From Euphorbia lathyris (taxonomy: Eukaryota; Streptophyta; Magnoliopsida; Malpighiales; Euphorbiaceae): a DNA stretch of 64,000 nucleotides. The position numbers and the translations under genes are program-made. This document shows, piece by piece, positions 21,795 through 34,784 of this stretch. Each line of letters begins with the position of its first letter. Position 1 is the stretch's first letter. The DNA lies in assembly GCF_963576675.1 (NCBI RefSeq), contig NC_088910.1, positions 88,728,104 through 88,792,103 of the forward strand. The letters are read 5' to 3'. Below the pieces are notes generated by a model that ran no database searches, was not told the origin of the DNA, and saw nothing but the letters and a program-made list of their open reading frames with translations.

Positions 21795-24622
21795 ATGGAT
21801 CTGAGCATTCCGGAAGTGGACGAATTCGAACACGAGGTAATGTTTCGATCCTACAACTAACTAAATTTATGAAATCTGTTAAAATTTTAAAAAAAATCTA
21901 TGTGTTTTGCCTGAACGGGTGGCGCACGTCCCACGGAACTTTTCATTCGACCCATGGGACGAGCAACGTGCGCCACCCGTTCCACCCATGGTACGGGCAG
22001 CATGCGCCACCCGTTCCACCCGTGGGACGGGCAACGGGAGCCACCCATTCCGCCCGTGGGATGGACAGCATGCGCCACCCGTTCTTGCCTGGGGTAAAAC
22101 GGGTGTCATGCCCGTCCCCTTAAAAACGGGCCGAAACGCACTGAAACGTTAATTTTGTAATTTTTAATGACTTTTTTAACAATTGTTATGCATTTTTTAT
22201 ATATTCAGGAACCATTAGAAGATTGGAATGCGGACGGGATTGATTACAATCGTCATTTCATAACGGACACCATTTTCCCTTCATGTTCTGATGCTGTTGA
22301 ATGGGCAAAAACTGTTGCTATTCAGAATGGGTTTGAGCTAATAATATCTTCGCACAAACATGGGGGAAAGCATAAGCTGTTAAGATGTTCACGGGGTGAA
22401 CGCTATAGAGGAGTTGTGAAAAATCCTGAAGAGACTTTAATAAGAAGAAGTAAAACTAAAGCGTGTCGTTGTAAATTTCAGATTAAAGCCTTTCAATATG
22501 CAAACCTTTCTGGTTGGGGGATATAGGCTAAGGTTGGGTCAACGGGTATGCACAATCATACATTACGTGTTTATGCAGAGGGAAGTCGGCAGATAAGCGG
22601 ACTCAGTACCACATCTAAAATAATTGTGTGTGATATGAGTTCGGCTCAAGCAAAGTCGTGTGCCATATTGGCAGCAGTTAAAGAAAAGCATCCAGCAAAC
22701 AACCCAATAATTAAACGCGTCTACAATTACAGGGATAAGTTGAGGAAGGATGGGTTCGAAGGTAGAGACCTAGCTAGTCAATTCCTCTATATTGCTGTCG
22801 AGAACAGGTATGTTAATTATACCCTTGTTGATCCTGATTCTGATGTGATAACGCTTGTGTTTATGGCACATCCAGACTTAGAGGATATATTCAGGACCTA
22901 CTACTGGTATATCAGTATTGATTCAACGTACAAAACTAACAAGTACAAAATGCCATTTGTTGAAATTATTGGGATGACGCCATGCAATAACAACTTTAAG
23001 ATAGCGTATGCGATAATTAAAGATGAGACTAATGGGAGCTATAGTTGGGTCCTACAGAGGCTGAGGATTTTGATGGGGTTTGATCTTAACCCGATTGTTA
23101 TTATGAGTGATAGGGAGTTGGGGTTGTTGAAGCCAATCCAAGAGGTTTTTCCATATTCAGCACATTTGCTATGCACATGGCATATAAATAAGGATGTAGA
23201 AGATAAAGTCTACAGACTAATGGGAAATGATAAGATACATACCGATAAATTCAAGAATGGGAGATGGAGAACGATAATACAATCCCCAACCATTGCTGAA
23301 TATGAGATAAATCTGAGCAAGATCAGGGATGCGATGTGTAGGTACCAAAATGTTATCTCTTACATTGAGGAGACATGGTTGGTGCATAAAGAGAAGTTTG
23401 TTGTTGCTTGGACGAAGGATTTCCTACATTTTGGCAACACAACTTCTTGTAGAGTGTATAGTGAACATGCGAGTCTAAAGTAATGGCTAAATACCACCAC
23501 TGGCTCCCTCCATACGATATGGCAAAAGGTTCACAAGCAAATAGAATCTCAAGCAACTAATATCAAGTATTAGCATTTGCAATTTCTTCTACTGCAACTA
23601 ATTAATTTGCATTTCTTAATATATTTTTATAACTGATAGTATGTTTTTCTTCTCATCACATACATGCCTGAGCAGTCAAGGCTTCGTAAAGGAGTCATGT
23701 ACTCCGGATTTCTAGTTAACTATCTGGTCTTTAATGTCTCCCACCACTGTATGTAGTTGCTTAGTGATGAGTTAGAGCGCATTAAAGGTTTGAGTAATGA
23801 AGTGAATGTGCATTGCGGTTATTTATTGAGAACCTCTCATCAGATCTCATGTGCATGTGAGCTCAAAAAAGCTTATGATATTAACTATCCGATCAGTATT
23901 GAGAGTGTTCATATGTTCTGGAGAACACCTTTAATTAATTCTGGTCACACTGATGAAAATGTAGAGTGTAATGATCAGACGAAGTATCAGAGATACTTTC
24001 ACTCCTTAGTCGACCATGTCACTAAAGGCGACCCAGCCTTTATGCGGAATATTTCATTACTTATCCATGATCAACTGCACCCGGATCAATTGCAGTATAC
24101 TGAACCAGATGTGAAAATTAATGTTTGAGGATGACCTAAGGGGAGTAAATCAACAAAACGTATGCCGAGTGTCTGGGAGTACAATGACACTCGTCGTGGA
24201 CGTTCTCATTCTTCTAGTTTGTCTTGGAATCGTGGGAGTCGTGGTAGAAGAAGCTCCTCATCATCAGTCCATAATGTTGCCTCAACGGGTAATGTTTATT
24301 TAATAAACCCAATTTGATTTTTTTTAAATGTTTTGCAATATTTAGTTCATTTACAACAAAAATAAGTCCTGCGAGCTTTACAATGTCTTAGTTCACTCAC
24401 TGCAGACGGAAATACGGTTGACATTTGTGATTTTTTACATTCTGATAAAATAGTCAGAATAATTAAGCCATACGTCGAATCATATTTCGACGTCATAAGT
24501 GATAGCAATTGTGGGTTCCGTGTCATTGCAACCTATATTTTTGGTAGCGAAGACGCAGCCTTAGAAATGAAATAATTGCTAACCGTGAACTGTATGAAAA
24601 TGTATATGTTGACGGGGTTGAT
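21795..24622 (+). pseudogene. MULE transposase with C-terminal OTU-like domain (broken)
   Basis: Exon 1 is 21795-21836 (14 codons, GT donor); exon 2 starts 22209 after AG. Order: FAR1-like zinc-binding N-terminus (from 22260), MULE transposase core (about 22840-23215: 'YWYISIDSTYKTNKYKMP' start, 'SDRELGLL', 'CTWHINKDV'), a following conserved MULE region, then exons at about 23757 and 24400 ending in an OTU cysteine-protease-like motif (DSNCGFR near 24510, normally DGNCGFR). Breaks: TAG 22524-22526, TAA 23481-23483, two TGA at 24124-24132 and a frameshift near 24570. The two TGA sit where arginines of an RGRPKGS AT-hook-like motif are expected. Clearly non-functional. Confidence 0.85.
21947..22082 (+). 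repeat. 34-bp GC-rich minisatellite in MULE intron 1
   Basis: Four head-to-tail 34-bp units (21947, 21981, 22015, 22049), each with the pattern CCCatGG…GGGCA…CGCCACCC, plus a partial fifth. An inverted unit (GAACGGGTGGCGCACGT) lies just upstream at 21913, so the array can fold. GC content contrasts sharply with the AT-rich surroundings. Confidence 0.9.
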
Positions 24623-25560
24623 CACTACAAGAAAATCACTTTTTGGCTACAACTTTTTGCAACGACATAAAAAGTTGTTGCAAAAAAAAAATCTTTTGCA
24701 ACGAAATTCATATAGTCGTTACCAAAACTTGTTACCATAAATTTATTGTCACTTTCCCTCCAAAAAATTCGCGGGGCGAAATGTGTGAAATGAAAATTTT
24801 TAATTTGGCAACAAAAATATGTTGCTGTTAATGATAACATTTATATCAACGACTTTATCTTGTTGCTGTATATGGTATAATTTACAGCAACATATGTTTG
24901 TTGTTGCAGTAAATTGTATCATTTACAGCAACAAATAGTTGTTGTTACGATAAAGGAAGTAATTTCAGTAACAAATATTTGTTGTTGTGGTAAATTAATC
25001 TATTTATAGCAACAAAGTCATATTGTTGCTTTAAATGAAATTATAAACAACAATAAATATATATTGTTGCTATAATTATAAGTATTTATGGCAACAACAT
25101 CTTTATTGTTACGTTTAAAAAATTAATTTTGACTACAACTTATATTGTTTCTAAAGAAATTTATTAGATTAATGAATTTTATTTTATATTTTTATGAAAT
25201 ATAATTATTTTATATTTTTAATTAGTAATGAATTTTAACAAGGATTTAAAATTTCCGTACTTCAAAATAAATTTTAGAAATTAGTTAATTAAATAATTCA
25301 AAATATATTGCAAAATATATAATATATTATTTTCTTTATATATTATGAATACTACTAATAATATTTAGTTGAAAAGTTATGATTTGTAAGTTAAAGTTTT
25401 ATATTATGAAATAATTATCTTTTGCAACAAGGAGATGGTTGCAGAAGATAATTGGGTTCTGCAACAATGCTGTTGTTGCAAAAAAATAAAAAAGCCTTTC
25501 CCTCCACTAAAATTTTTGGCGGGATGGAAAATTAGATTTCAACATATTCTGCAATAAAAA
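24623..25560. repeat. CACTA left terminus and subterminal repeats
   Basis: After CACTACAAGAAAA the motifs TTGCAACGAC, GTTGTTGC, CAGCAACA and similar occur in both orientations every 20-40 bp to about 25110 and again around 25425-25480. Such arrays bind the TNPA-type protein in En/Spm. 25140-25420 is plain AT-rich. Confidence 0.85.
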
Positions 25561-25856
25561 ATTTGTTACTGAATAATTTGACTATTTAAAGTAACAATTA
25601 TTTTATTACCAAAAATTAAAAAAATAATAATAAATTTTATTTTAGTTCTAAAATAAATTAATATTTTATTTGATATTCAAGTACACTTCTTAGGAGCAGC
25701 TCGTACTTGTACTGTTTCTTCCCCAAAGGTTGAGAGAGAGAGAGAAGAAATTGGGGATTATTTCCAGCATATTTCCAATGGCAATTTCTTCTTAAAGATC
25801 TTAAACATTTATTTCTTTCATTGGGGATTTCTTCCATACGCTCAAACTCTTGAAAG

Positions 25857-25935
25857 ATGCAATCGCTTTCCATGGCAGAGATTGAACGGTCGTTTCCAGT
25901 TCTTTACAAAGTTCCATCTAAAGAACTTGGTGAAG
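25857..25935 (+). other. Candidate first exon of a gene within the CACTA
   Basis: ATG 25857, also ATG 25872, open for about 25 codons (MAEIERSFPVLYKV…) to possible donors at GGTGAAGGTGGG. A GA-rich leader (25730-25750) lies upstream. It may join 38847-39013 across the SIRE-like insertion. Low certainty: no family recognised. Confidence 0.25.
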
Positions 25936-26443
25936 GTGGGTTTTTTATCCCTACATTTGATATCCTATTTTTTCCTTTTCCTAATTGTTTCTTTTATTGT
26001 TCAGATTTTGAGTTTCATAGACCAACGGGTTACTGGGTTGGATAATTTGAAGGAAGAAATTTAGGTTAGTTGTTTACCCTGTAACTTATTTCTTTTATTA
26101 TCTTGTTGGTTACATGCTATTGTGAGTTTGATGGAATTGGTATAATATTTCAGAGTTATTGATCTAAAATCGACAGTCTAATGAATGTTTGGAACCGACA
26201 TGCTTAATTAATGCTTGGCCTGCTGATTGAAATCGACAACGTAATTAACGATTGAAATTGACATCCCTAATTTACTCTTCCATTGCTAGCTGGGTCGGTT
26301 TGTGCCATGTCTTTTAAAAGCCCTATCTTGATTGGAACTTGGTTTCACACCTGGGCTGCTAGGCACATTGTCTTAGTCGCCTATCAGACTTATACTTTCT
26401 TGGTATCTCCTTTTCCTCCAAATCAAGAGGCAATGACAATTGT

Positions 26444-27774
26444 TGTTGGTCCCTTATAACGTAACGAATTAGTTCCAAGGGGGGATAGGAACTATTTCAA
26501 ATTTTAGTACGTTAAGGCTGACTTCTTTTCATCCAAAAAGGAATTACACAGCGCGCTGAGTGAAGTAAGACACTAGCTTAGTCAACTGGTGACTAAGTCA
26601 GCTTCTTTCTTTGAGTAAGGAGATAGCACTTGAGTCTATTCCTGAGCTCAGATACTCAATGCACACAACTCAGCGTGATCTCTTTACTTGATCAGTTTTG
26701 TTTAAGCAAGCAATATATATATTAAAGGAGTTTAAGGTTAGAACGATGTTACTAAGCAGATTTATCCAGGTTCGGCCTCTATGCCTACGTCCTGTCCCCG
26801 GAACACATTCCGAGCTTTCGAATTCTCTATTGAGCTCTTTAACGGTAGAGCCTCAAACATTTTTACAACAAGAAGCTGAGTATAACAAGAGTACCTTCCT
26901 CTACACCTCTACTCACTCCTATTCTAATGCTGAGTACTATAACCGAGTACTCAGCCTCTCCTTTCTAATTCTAGAAATGATAATAAGTTTGTCCTAAACA
27001 ACAATTTCTAAGACACTTTAGATGATTGGATAATCACTCTAGACTTTTACACAGTAATATGGAAATTGGTGTAAGTATTTGCTTTGCTTTTTCACACAGA
27101 TTCTTCAAGTAGAAATTTGGTCAGCGTAATGGCTTGTTGAAGATCTACATTGAATGAAGCAACTGAAAGGCCTATTTATAGTGATACTTGAGGTATCGGT
27201 TATTTCAAATTTCGAAATAACCGTTGGAGGGAAACGGCTTGATGTCGTTGTCACTCAGTACACGCTCAGTGCCGTCGGCCAATCAGATTATTGTATCTTC
27301 TGTCTTCGGTCAGTGCTGAGCAGCTTTTAGTCAAACAGGCAAAATGTTTCTCCTTTTATGGCAAAGTCTTCCAGACAGCTTTCTGTGTCTTCTGAACTTT
27401 ACCCAAAGTAGAAATACTTTGTCTTGAAGTTGTTCCTTGCTCAGCTGCTGTCTTGTACTCTTTGTCGTCCAACTCAGCAGCTTCATTCCGAAGTAGATAA
27501 AGAAGGTCTTCCAGATCCTTCTTCATGCTGAGATGCGTTTTGTTCACAATGACAGCGTTTTGTATACACGGGCCGAGTTGTCTTGGGCCTTTGACTTTCC
27601 TTTGGGCCTTTAGCCTTTTAGTCTTTATGTCTTATAAACAATTTAACTCAATATTGAACAAACACATTAGTGTAATAAATCAAAGCATTTAAACTTAGTG
27701 TGTTTAGAATATTTTTTAATCATATATTCAAATAATTTTGTCAAATCAAAATCATGTGGAAAGGTGTTTCAACA
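26444..27774 (-). repeat. 3' LTR of SIRE-like copy 2
   Basis: 1331 bp, inverse of 5493-6827. It has the TATA box (inverse TATTTATA at 27173-27180), the palindrome, an intact MSA-like site (inverse of TCCAACGGTTA, near 27221-27231), and the conserved small ORF 27547-27356. Confidence 0.95.
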
Positions 27775-27875
27775 AACTCCCCCATTTTGATGTTGGCAAA
27801 ACTATTCAGTGAAGAACTCAGTTTTGAGCTCCCCCATGATAGTTGACCTTTTATAACTTAATAAACTCCCCCGTA
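27775..27875 (-). promoter_or_regulatory. Polypurine tracts of SIRE-like copy 2
   Basis: On the - strand AAAATGGGGGAGTT abuts the 3' LTR; further GGGGGAGCTC and ACGGGGGAGTT runs lie within 100 bp, as in copy 1. Confidence 0.8.
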
Positions 27876-28264
27876 AGGGTTGAGCTACTGACTCAGTTTT
27901 ACTCTAAACATTTTAAGGTTTAGTCAAGTAAGTCCTAGGTCAGTTTTCAAATAAAGGTCAGCTTATGAAACATATTCTATTAACTCAGTTTTAAGCGGAA
28001 GTTTTAACTATTAGAGAGCGCTGAGTATTTTGTTGTTCAATGAGACTTATAAGACAATGTTTTAATCATACAAGACAGTGTTAACAGCATACAATCAGAA
28101 GTCATTCAGAATGATAAACACAGTTGATGTATGCAAAACATAATAGCTCAGCATCACATAAGATTTTAATCAAGTTGAACAATTTGATGCAAGCATAGTA
28201 TTAATAAGTATTCAGCATTGTACAAAACAAACAGGGACTTGGAAACTAGCTATCTCAACTAAAG

Positions 28265-31153
28265 CTATTTCTTCTTAACGTTCAGTTTGCCCTTTCCCTT
28301 AAGCTGACTACTTCTAGCAGCCTCTTGCTGAGTTCTTCCTGTTTGTTCTTTCTCCCCCGTTTTGGCAGCATCGGGAGGAGGAGGAGGCCTGAAGGTGCTG
28401 TTTTGAGCAGCTTCAGATATTTGAGCTGAGAATTCCTTAAGCTTGAAAGTGCTCTCATTTATGCCATCAAAGATAGCAACACCATCATCGAAGACCTCTT
28501 GAGGCACACCAATTTCAGCAGCGCTGAGGATGCTCAGTGCGTAGGCTTGAGATTTACCCATCCAAGTTAGTGTATCAGTCAGCGCAGCATAAGCTTGATG
28601 AAACATCTTGAGCAAAGATGAGTCATAGAACTGACGCTGAATGTTGGAATGACGGACATGGGTAAAGATTTGATGTGTATACTGAAGAATCTCATTCTGC
28701 TTCATCTGGTCAGTGTCCATCTCTGCCTTGTTTAAATTTAGAAGACGAACAGCTTCGCCGATCTATTCTACTGAGCATTGGGAGTAAGAGGAAAGCTGAT
28801 GGTTTGTCTTCTCTTGCTCAGTTCGAAGCTGGGTGAATAACTGATGAACTTCGGCAGAAGTTGCATACCCTGAGTTCGCAGCTGACAAGGCTTGAAATTG
28901 TCCCTATAGGGAGTTGATATGTTGAACCATGGTCAGCTGGAGTTCAGCCAGCTTTGTTATGGATGCCTGCTTTGGTTGTTGGGCTTGAGTATTGATCATT
29001 ACACTCAGCAAGTCTTTTAAACCTCGAACCTCGTTGAGAAGTTGAGTGACTTGTGGAAGCTGAGTGGATTCATTATCGGCAGACCCAGCAGCAGTGTCAG
29101 AATTTTGATGAAGGTCTTGGATCAAGGCCTGAACTGAGTTAAGTATCCTTCTACCAGACTCAGTGGCAGTGAGGTAGTTGAATGAGTCTTCATTATTTTG
29201 ACCAGCTGGTGGAGGAGTGAGATTCAACGCATCATTTGTAGTGCCAGTGGGGTCATTGACTGGTCTTGGTGTGTCAATCTACACTTGTTCTTGAGGATGG
29301 AGAGGTGATTGAGTAGCAGCATTGGATGCAGGTTCAGAGTCAGGCTGAAGCTGACTTTCTGTTGAAGGTTGGATAGGTTCAGTGCTGACTGAAGCAGGAA
29401 TTTCCTTAGCCGGCAGAGGGCTAGGTTCAACATCTGCATTTAGAATTGGCTCGGTGTTCCTGTGGAATAGAAACAGAGGCTTGTTTTTCAGTGTGCTCTG
29501 ACAGAATAGTAGAAGATTTCTTGAAGAATTTCAGCTTTATAGTCGATGGATCGGTGGTTGATCTTTTTTGTGTTAAGTTATCCATGACGTCAAGCACAGT
29601 TGTGCCTTAACAAGTCTTCTTCTTTTGCCCTAGGTCCTTGGAGGAGTGGGATCTGCGTGAATTGATTGAATTGAATGAGATGGAGAATTTACTCCTTGAT
29701 CAGCATCCTGCTGTTCAGTTTGCTCAGCTTCTTCTTCTGCAGTCAACTCAGTGTGAGTTGGCTCAGCGTCTTCTTCACTAGCTGTCTCCTCAGTGTCATC
29801 CTGACCACCCTCTTCTCCTTCTTCTTCTTGCTCATCATCCTGATCTTCCTAATCTAATTCTTCTTCCACCTGTTCAATAAACTGATCATCCAGTTCAACT
29901 TCATCGTTCTGTTGCTCAGCAGTAATATCTTGACTCTGAGCATAGTGAGAGTCGTCGGGAACAAAGAAGCCAGCAGGAATGGCATCGAGTGGACTTAACT
30001 CCGAAGAGTTCTTCTGCTTCTTACTCAGAGGCTCTTCATCAATGTTTTCTCTTTCATCTGCCTCAGGCTCATCTTGCCTAGGTCTTTTCTCAGCTGACTT
30101 GGGCTCAGCTTGTGTAGTCGTTCCTTTGGACACAATTTTTATCTTCTTAGGAGCGAGAACAACTTCCTTAGAGGTGCTATGCACAGCTTTCCTCTTCCTG
30201 TCAGCAGGGGTCTTAGTTCTTTTGCCCTTTTTGATTACTGTCCCCTCAGCGTTTGGGTCAGCAGCAGCTTTTGGGTCAGGAGCACCTTTTGCTTTCTTGA
30301 TTGGCTGATTAAACTTTAGGGTGAACAGAGCACCAGCAGTTATTTCTGATCCTCGGCCCTTAGTTTCCCCCGTGAGGTCTACTCGGTGGTCAAGAAGGAT
30401 TTTGGTAATGAGTGAGCCCAGCCTTAGAGTTCCTGTGCTCCTTTGAAAAGCGGCTATTAAGAACACTGGCATGTTGATGGGCTTGTAGGTCAGCATATGC
30501 CATATGAAGCATTGCTCGAAGTTTGTCACTGAGCTGGTGCAATTTACTTTAGGGTAGATGTAATTGGTCAGCAGGTAGTGCACCATCTTTTGGTGTTTCC
30601 CCATCGAAGTGCTAGAGATTTCACCAGCATGGCCAGTTGGTTTACATAACGTAGTGGAGTACCCAGTAACGTCCTGATCTCCAGACTTTCTAAGAATGGC
30701 TCCTTCATTCTTGAGCTTCAGAAGGTTGGCTAAGTATTTGGGATTGATGAAAATGGTTTTGTCCTTTACCTTGGTGGCTAAATAGTCCTGGTTATCATCA
30801 GCAACACGAAGGTTGTGGTAGAATTCTCTTACCAAGTCAGGGTAGGTATTGTAGCTGATTGAAAACAGGTCGGTCCACCCATTCTTAGAGATCCACTCAC
30901 AGAATGGTTTTTCAGTTTCCACAAACTCTTTCGAGAACCACCTTGAGTAGTCTATCTTGTACTCCCTGACGTTCTCATAAACCTTAGTGTAGGTTCGTTG
31001 CTTAGGTTGCTTCGCCTTGGAGGAGTTACCTTGCTCAGTTTGGGTTTTCTTGCTCGGTGTGGTAGCTTTGGTTTGATCATGCTGGGTAGGAGACTTAGGG
31101 TTTCCAGCAGTTTGGTTACTGGCATCGGAGATGTTTACAGAGTCATTCGTCAT
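28265..31153 (-). pseudogene. Extra ORF of SIRE-like copy 2, broken
   Basis: Homologous along its length to 2085-4997. ATG at 31153; the first 434 codons are open to TAG 29851-29849, where copy 1 has GAG. Further breaks: TAG 29632-29630 (CAG in copy 1's frame), a 7-bp deletion near 29605 and later frameshifts; the last open piece is 28720-28265. It shares the globular N-terminal domain, basic KKGKRTK/RKRK clusters, the acidic tract and the Q-rich coiled-coil part. It has a small in-frame insertion (PDPKAAADPNAEG) relative to copy 1. Confidence 0.88.
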
Positions 31154-31655
31154 TTTCGCAGAGAAGATTTGAAGGATTTAAAGATTTTGAGAGAGAAAAT
31201 ATTTATGCCAGAGGATTCTGTAAGTGTAAAGAGATAAAAATGGGGATTTGCCCATTATATATAGAGGTGAGAGGTGGATCTTATCGTATTCATGTGTCAG
31301 TTTATCCTTGGGATTGTCAACCGACAAGGATACTGGCATTTATGACACATTCGGCGCATACGTCATCCTAGATGGCTATTCGCGTGCTTTAGCATTAAGT
31401 GCAACGGATTGATTCACCCAGTGTGAAAATCCTAAACGTTCTATATTCTGAGTAGTCAATTTTATACAAACAGATGGTTTAAGTAATTGGTTGCTCAGTT
31501 TGAGATAACTACTCAGTGCGCATATTTGCTCAGTATGTGATATTCATTCATTTAGCATTAAACACTCATCATACATCTATTCACTCAGCAAATAATAGCA
31601 TAGATCATTCAGCATGTTAATTCACTCAACATGAATCTATATTTAGAACTGGAAT

Positions 31656-34600
31656 TTACTGAAGAGGATTAAACATACCAATGGCTTCTCTTAGTATGTT
31701 GAACTGCTCACGAGCCAGTAGCTTCATGAAGATATCCGCAAGCTGCTCATCAGTTGGGACATAGGTCAGCTTGATCTCACCTTTGAGTACATGGTCTCTA
31801 ATGAAGTGATGTCTGATGCTGACATGCTTCATCCTGCTGTGCTGAATTGGGTTCTTTGATAGATCAATTGCACTTTTGTTGTCACATTTGACCTCAATTG
31901 TCTTTGTTTGAACACCATAGTCTTCAAGCTGTTGCTTAATCCATAGGACTTGAGCAACACAGTGTCCAGCAGCAATGTACTCAGCCTCAGTGGTAGACAA
32001 GGCTACTGATGCCTGCTTCTTGCTGAACCAGGATACAAGACAGCTTCCTAGGAAGTGGCATCCTCTAGAGGTGCTTTTTCGTTCAAGCTTGTCTCGTCCA
32101 TAGTCAGCGTCAGTGTATCCAACGAGTGTAAAATCATGAGTGTTGGGATACCATAAACCTGCGTTCACTGAGCTTTGCAAATATCTAAGGATTCTTTTTA
32201 CAGCTATGTAATGAGAGTCCTTAGGGTTAGATTGATATCTAGCACAGTAGCATACTGAGAACTGAATGTCCGGTCTACTCGCTGTTAAGTAAAGTAGAGA
32301 GCCTATCATACCTCGATACAATTTGCTGTCTACCGACTTACCATTCTCGTCAGCACGAAGGACAGTGTCAGTGCCCATAGGAGTAGATATTGGCTTGCAA
32401 TTTTCAAGATCATATTTCTTCAATATCTCCTTGGCATATTTAGCTTGACTGATGAAGATGCCATTTTTCCCTTGTTTGATTTGAAGTCCAAGAAAGAAGT
32501 TGAGTTCTCCCATCATTGACATTTCAAACTCAGTCCGTATTTGCTTGCTAAATTCCTTGCACATTGACTCATTAGTAGCACCGAAGATAATATCATCAAC
32601 ATATATTTGAGCCAGCAGGGTGTCTTTACCCTTTCTCTTAATGAATAAGGTTGTATCAGCTTTGCCTCTGACATAGTTTTTAGTCAGCATGAAACTGGTC
32701 AGCCTCTCATACCAAGCACGTGGTGCTTGCTTGAGGCCGTACAGAGCCTTTTTGAGTTTATAAACGTGGTTTGGGAATTCAGGATCCTCAAACCCTGGAG
32801 GTTGATTAACATAAACTTCCTCGTTTATAACTCCATTAAGGAATGCACTCTTAACATCCATTTGAAACAGTTTAAAGTTCATATAACTTGCATAAGCGCA
32901 TAAAATTCTAATAGCCTCTAGCCTTGCCACTAGGGCAAAGGTCTCACCGTAGTCAATACCTTCTTACTGACTGTAGCCCTAAGCTACAAGCTTTGCTTTG
33001 TTCCTGACTACATTTCCTTGTTCATCCAGCTTGTTGCGGAAGACCCATCTTGTTCCAATGGTCTTCTGACTCCTTGGATGTGGCACTAGCTCCCATACAT
33101 CGTTTCTTCTGAATTGATCAAGTTCCTCTTGCATTGCGCTCATCCAGAATTCATCGTCCTCAGCATCAGCGAAGTTCTTTGGTTCCTGAACTGAGACGAA
33201 GGCTATGTTGCTGAGGTATCTCCTGAGTTGATTTCTTGTCATCAGGGTATTCTCAGCGACATCAAGAATAACACTCTCTGAGTGTCCTCTTGGTATCTTT
33301 ATCTCTTTTGGTAGATTGATGTCTTGTGCTGTCTGTGTTTCAACAATCTCTGCAGGTGTAGATTGGTCAGTGAAAACAATTTGAGGTTCACTTTTACCTT
33401 TGGTCAGCCCTTGAGGGAATGACTCAGCGGCTGCATCTTGATCAGCGGGTACTGAGTGTGGATCATCCTCGGTCAGCGGCTGATATCTTCCTACAGGGTT
33501 AGTTTCGTCGAACTCAACATGTACTGACTCTTCTAAAACTTGAGTTCGTTTATTGAAAACTCTGTATGCTTTGCTGTTTGTTGAGTAGCCTAAAAAGATA
33601 GCTTCATCAGATTTTGAGTCAAACTTAGCTAAGCTATCTTTAGTATTCAAAATAAAACATTTACAGCCAAAGGCACGAAAGTATCCAATATTGGGCTTTC
33701 GTCCTTTCCAAAGTTCGTAGGGAGTTTTCTTTAGTATAGGTCTAACAAGAGCCCTATTAAGAATATAGCACGCTGTGTTGACAGCTTCTCCCCAAAAGTA
33801 CTTCGGAAGCCTATGCTCACTCAGCATTGTCCTGGCTATTTCAACCAAGGTTCTGTTCTTCCTTTCTACAACCCCATTTTGTTGAGGCGTTCTAGGAGCA
33901 GAAAAATTATAGTCAATGCCGTTGGTTTCACAGAATTCAACAAACTGTTGGTTCTTGAATTCTCCACCATTATCACTTCGGATGTGAGCCAGCTTTAAGT
34001 CTTTATCATTTTCAAGTTTTCTAACCAAATTTGGAAATGTCTCAAAGGTCTCATCCTTGCTACTCAGCAAGATGATCCAAGTGTACCGAGAAAAGTCATC
34101 TACAATGACCAAGGAAAATCTTCTTCCACCCAGACTCAGCGGCTGGACTGGACCGAAGATATCCAAATGTAGTAACTCTAACGGACGCTTAGTTGAGACA
34201 ATATTTTTACTATGAAAAGATTGTTTGGTTTGTTTTCCAGCTTGGCAAGCGTGGCATAGTTGATCTTTTTCAAATCTAAGTTCTGGCAGTCCCTCAACCA
34301 ATTGCTTTCTTGCTAATTTGGCCAGGAGGTCCATGCTTACATGACCAAGTCTCCTGTGTCATAGCCAGGAATTTTCTTCCTTTGAAACTAAGCATACAGT
34401 TTTTGAAAACTTTTTCTCTAAGTTTAGCATGAAGACATTATCAATGCGAGGAGCAGTTAAAATTAACTCATTAGTTTTACCCTCAAATATTTTACATCCA
34501 GTGTCATCAAATATAACTTTTCTCCCATTGTCACATAGCTGAGCTACGCTGAGTAAGTTATATTTAAGTCCGCTGACTAGGGAGACAGACTCAATAGTAG

Positions 34601-34784
34601 GATTACCTCTAATGGTTCCTGACCCTACTATCTTACCCTTTTTGTTGTCTCCAAAACTTACGCTTCCTCCTCGTTTACGCTCGAATGTGATGAACTGAGT
34701 TTCATCACCAGTCATATGCCTCGAGCATGCGCTGTCAATATACCATATCTTTGACTTCTCAGCACATCTCAGGCTTACCTGCAA
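31656..34784 (-). pseudogene. pol of SIRE-like copy 2: protease, integrase, RT, RNase H, with stops
   Basis: One frame, cut by stops. Protease at the start (WYIDSACSRHMTG, active site D-S-A type of Copia elements, 34730 region). GAG-pre-integrase with HRRLGH after TGA 34361-34359 (expected Trp). Integrase core with HxC…CxxC (CHACQAGKQ near 34245), LDIFGP, SDNGGEF and the PQQNGVVER glutamate. Two stops where Gln is expected (TAG 32981-32979, TAA 32966-32964). Then reverse transcriptase with YVDD near 32600 and RNase H ending at TGA/TAA 31656. Near its end FMKLLAREQ replaces the usual FTKPLAREQ. Confidence 0.92.

Larger units (their letters stand above)
21665..24622 (+). mobile_element. Mutator-like element (MULE), left part
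   Basis: The terminal stretch around TTGCTAAATACC…TTATTACC at 21668-21710 matches the ends of the element at 56226-56766, which shows it to be a terminal inverted repeat of this family. It is followed by the transposase gene, which is broken off at 24622 by the CACTA end. The right half and right terminus of this MULE are not found in the window, not even after the CACTA at 53925. Confidence 0.75.

Noticed and set aside
21710..22123. 137-codon + frame and overlapping frames in the GC minisatellite
   Set aside because: The 34-bp repeats are open in several frames on both strands; this is repeat composition, not coding.
23757..24128. Separate gene for the 123-codon frame
   Set aside because: It is an exon of the MULE protein, continuous in homology with upstream and downstream parts.
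24640..25480. CRISPR-like array
   Set aside because: The repeated GCAAC/GTTGC motifs are short, irregularly spaced and in both orientations; they are CACTA subterminal repeats.
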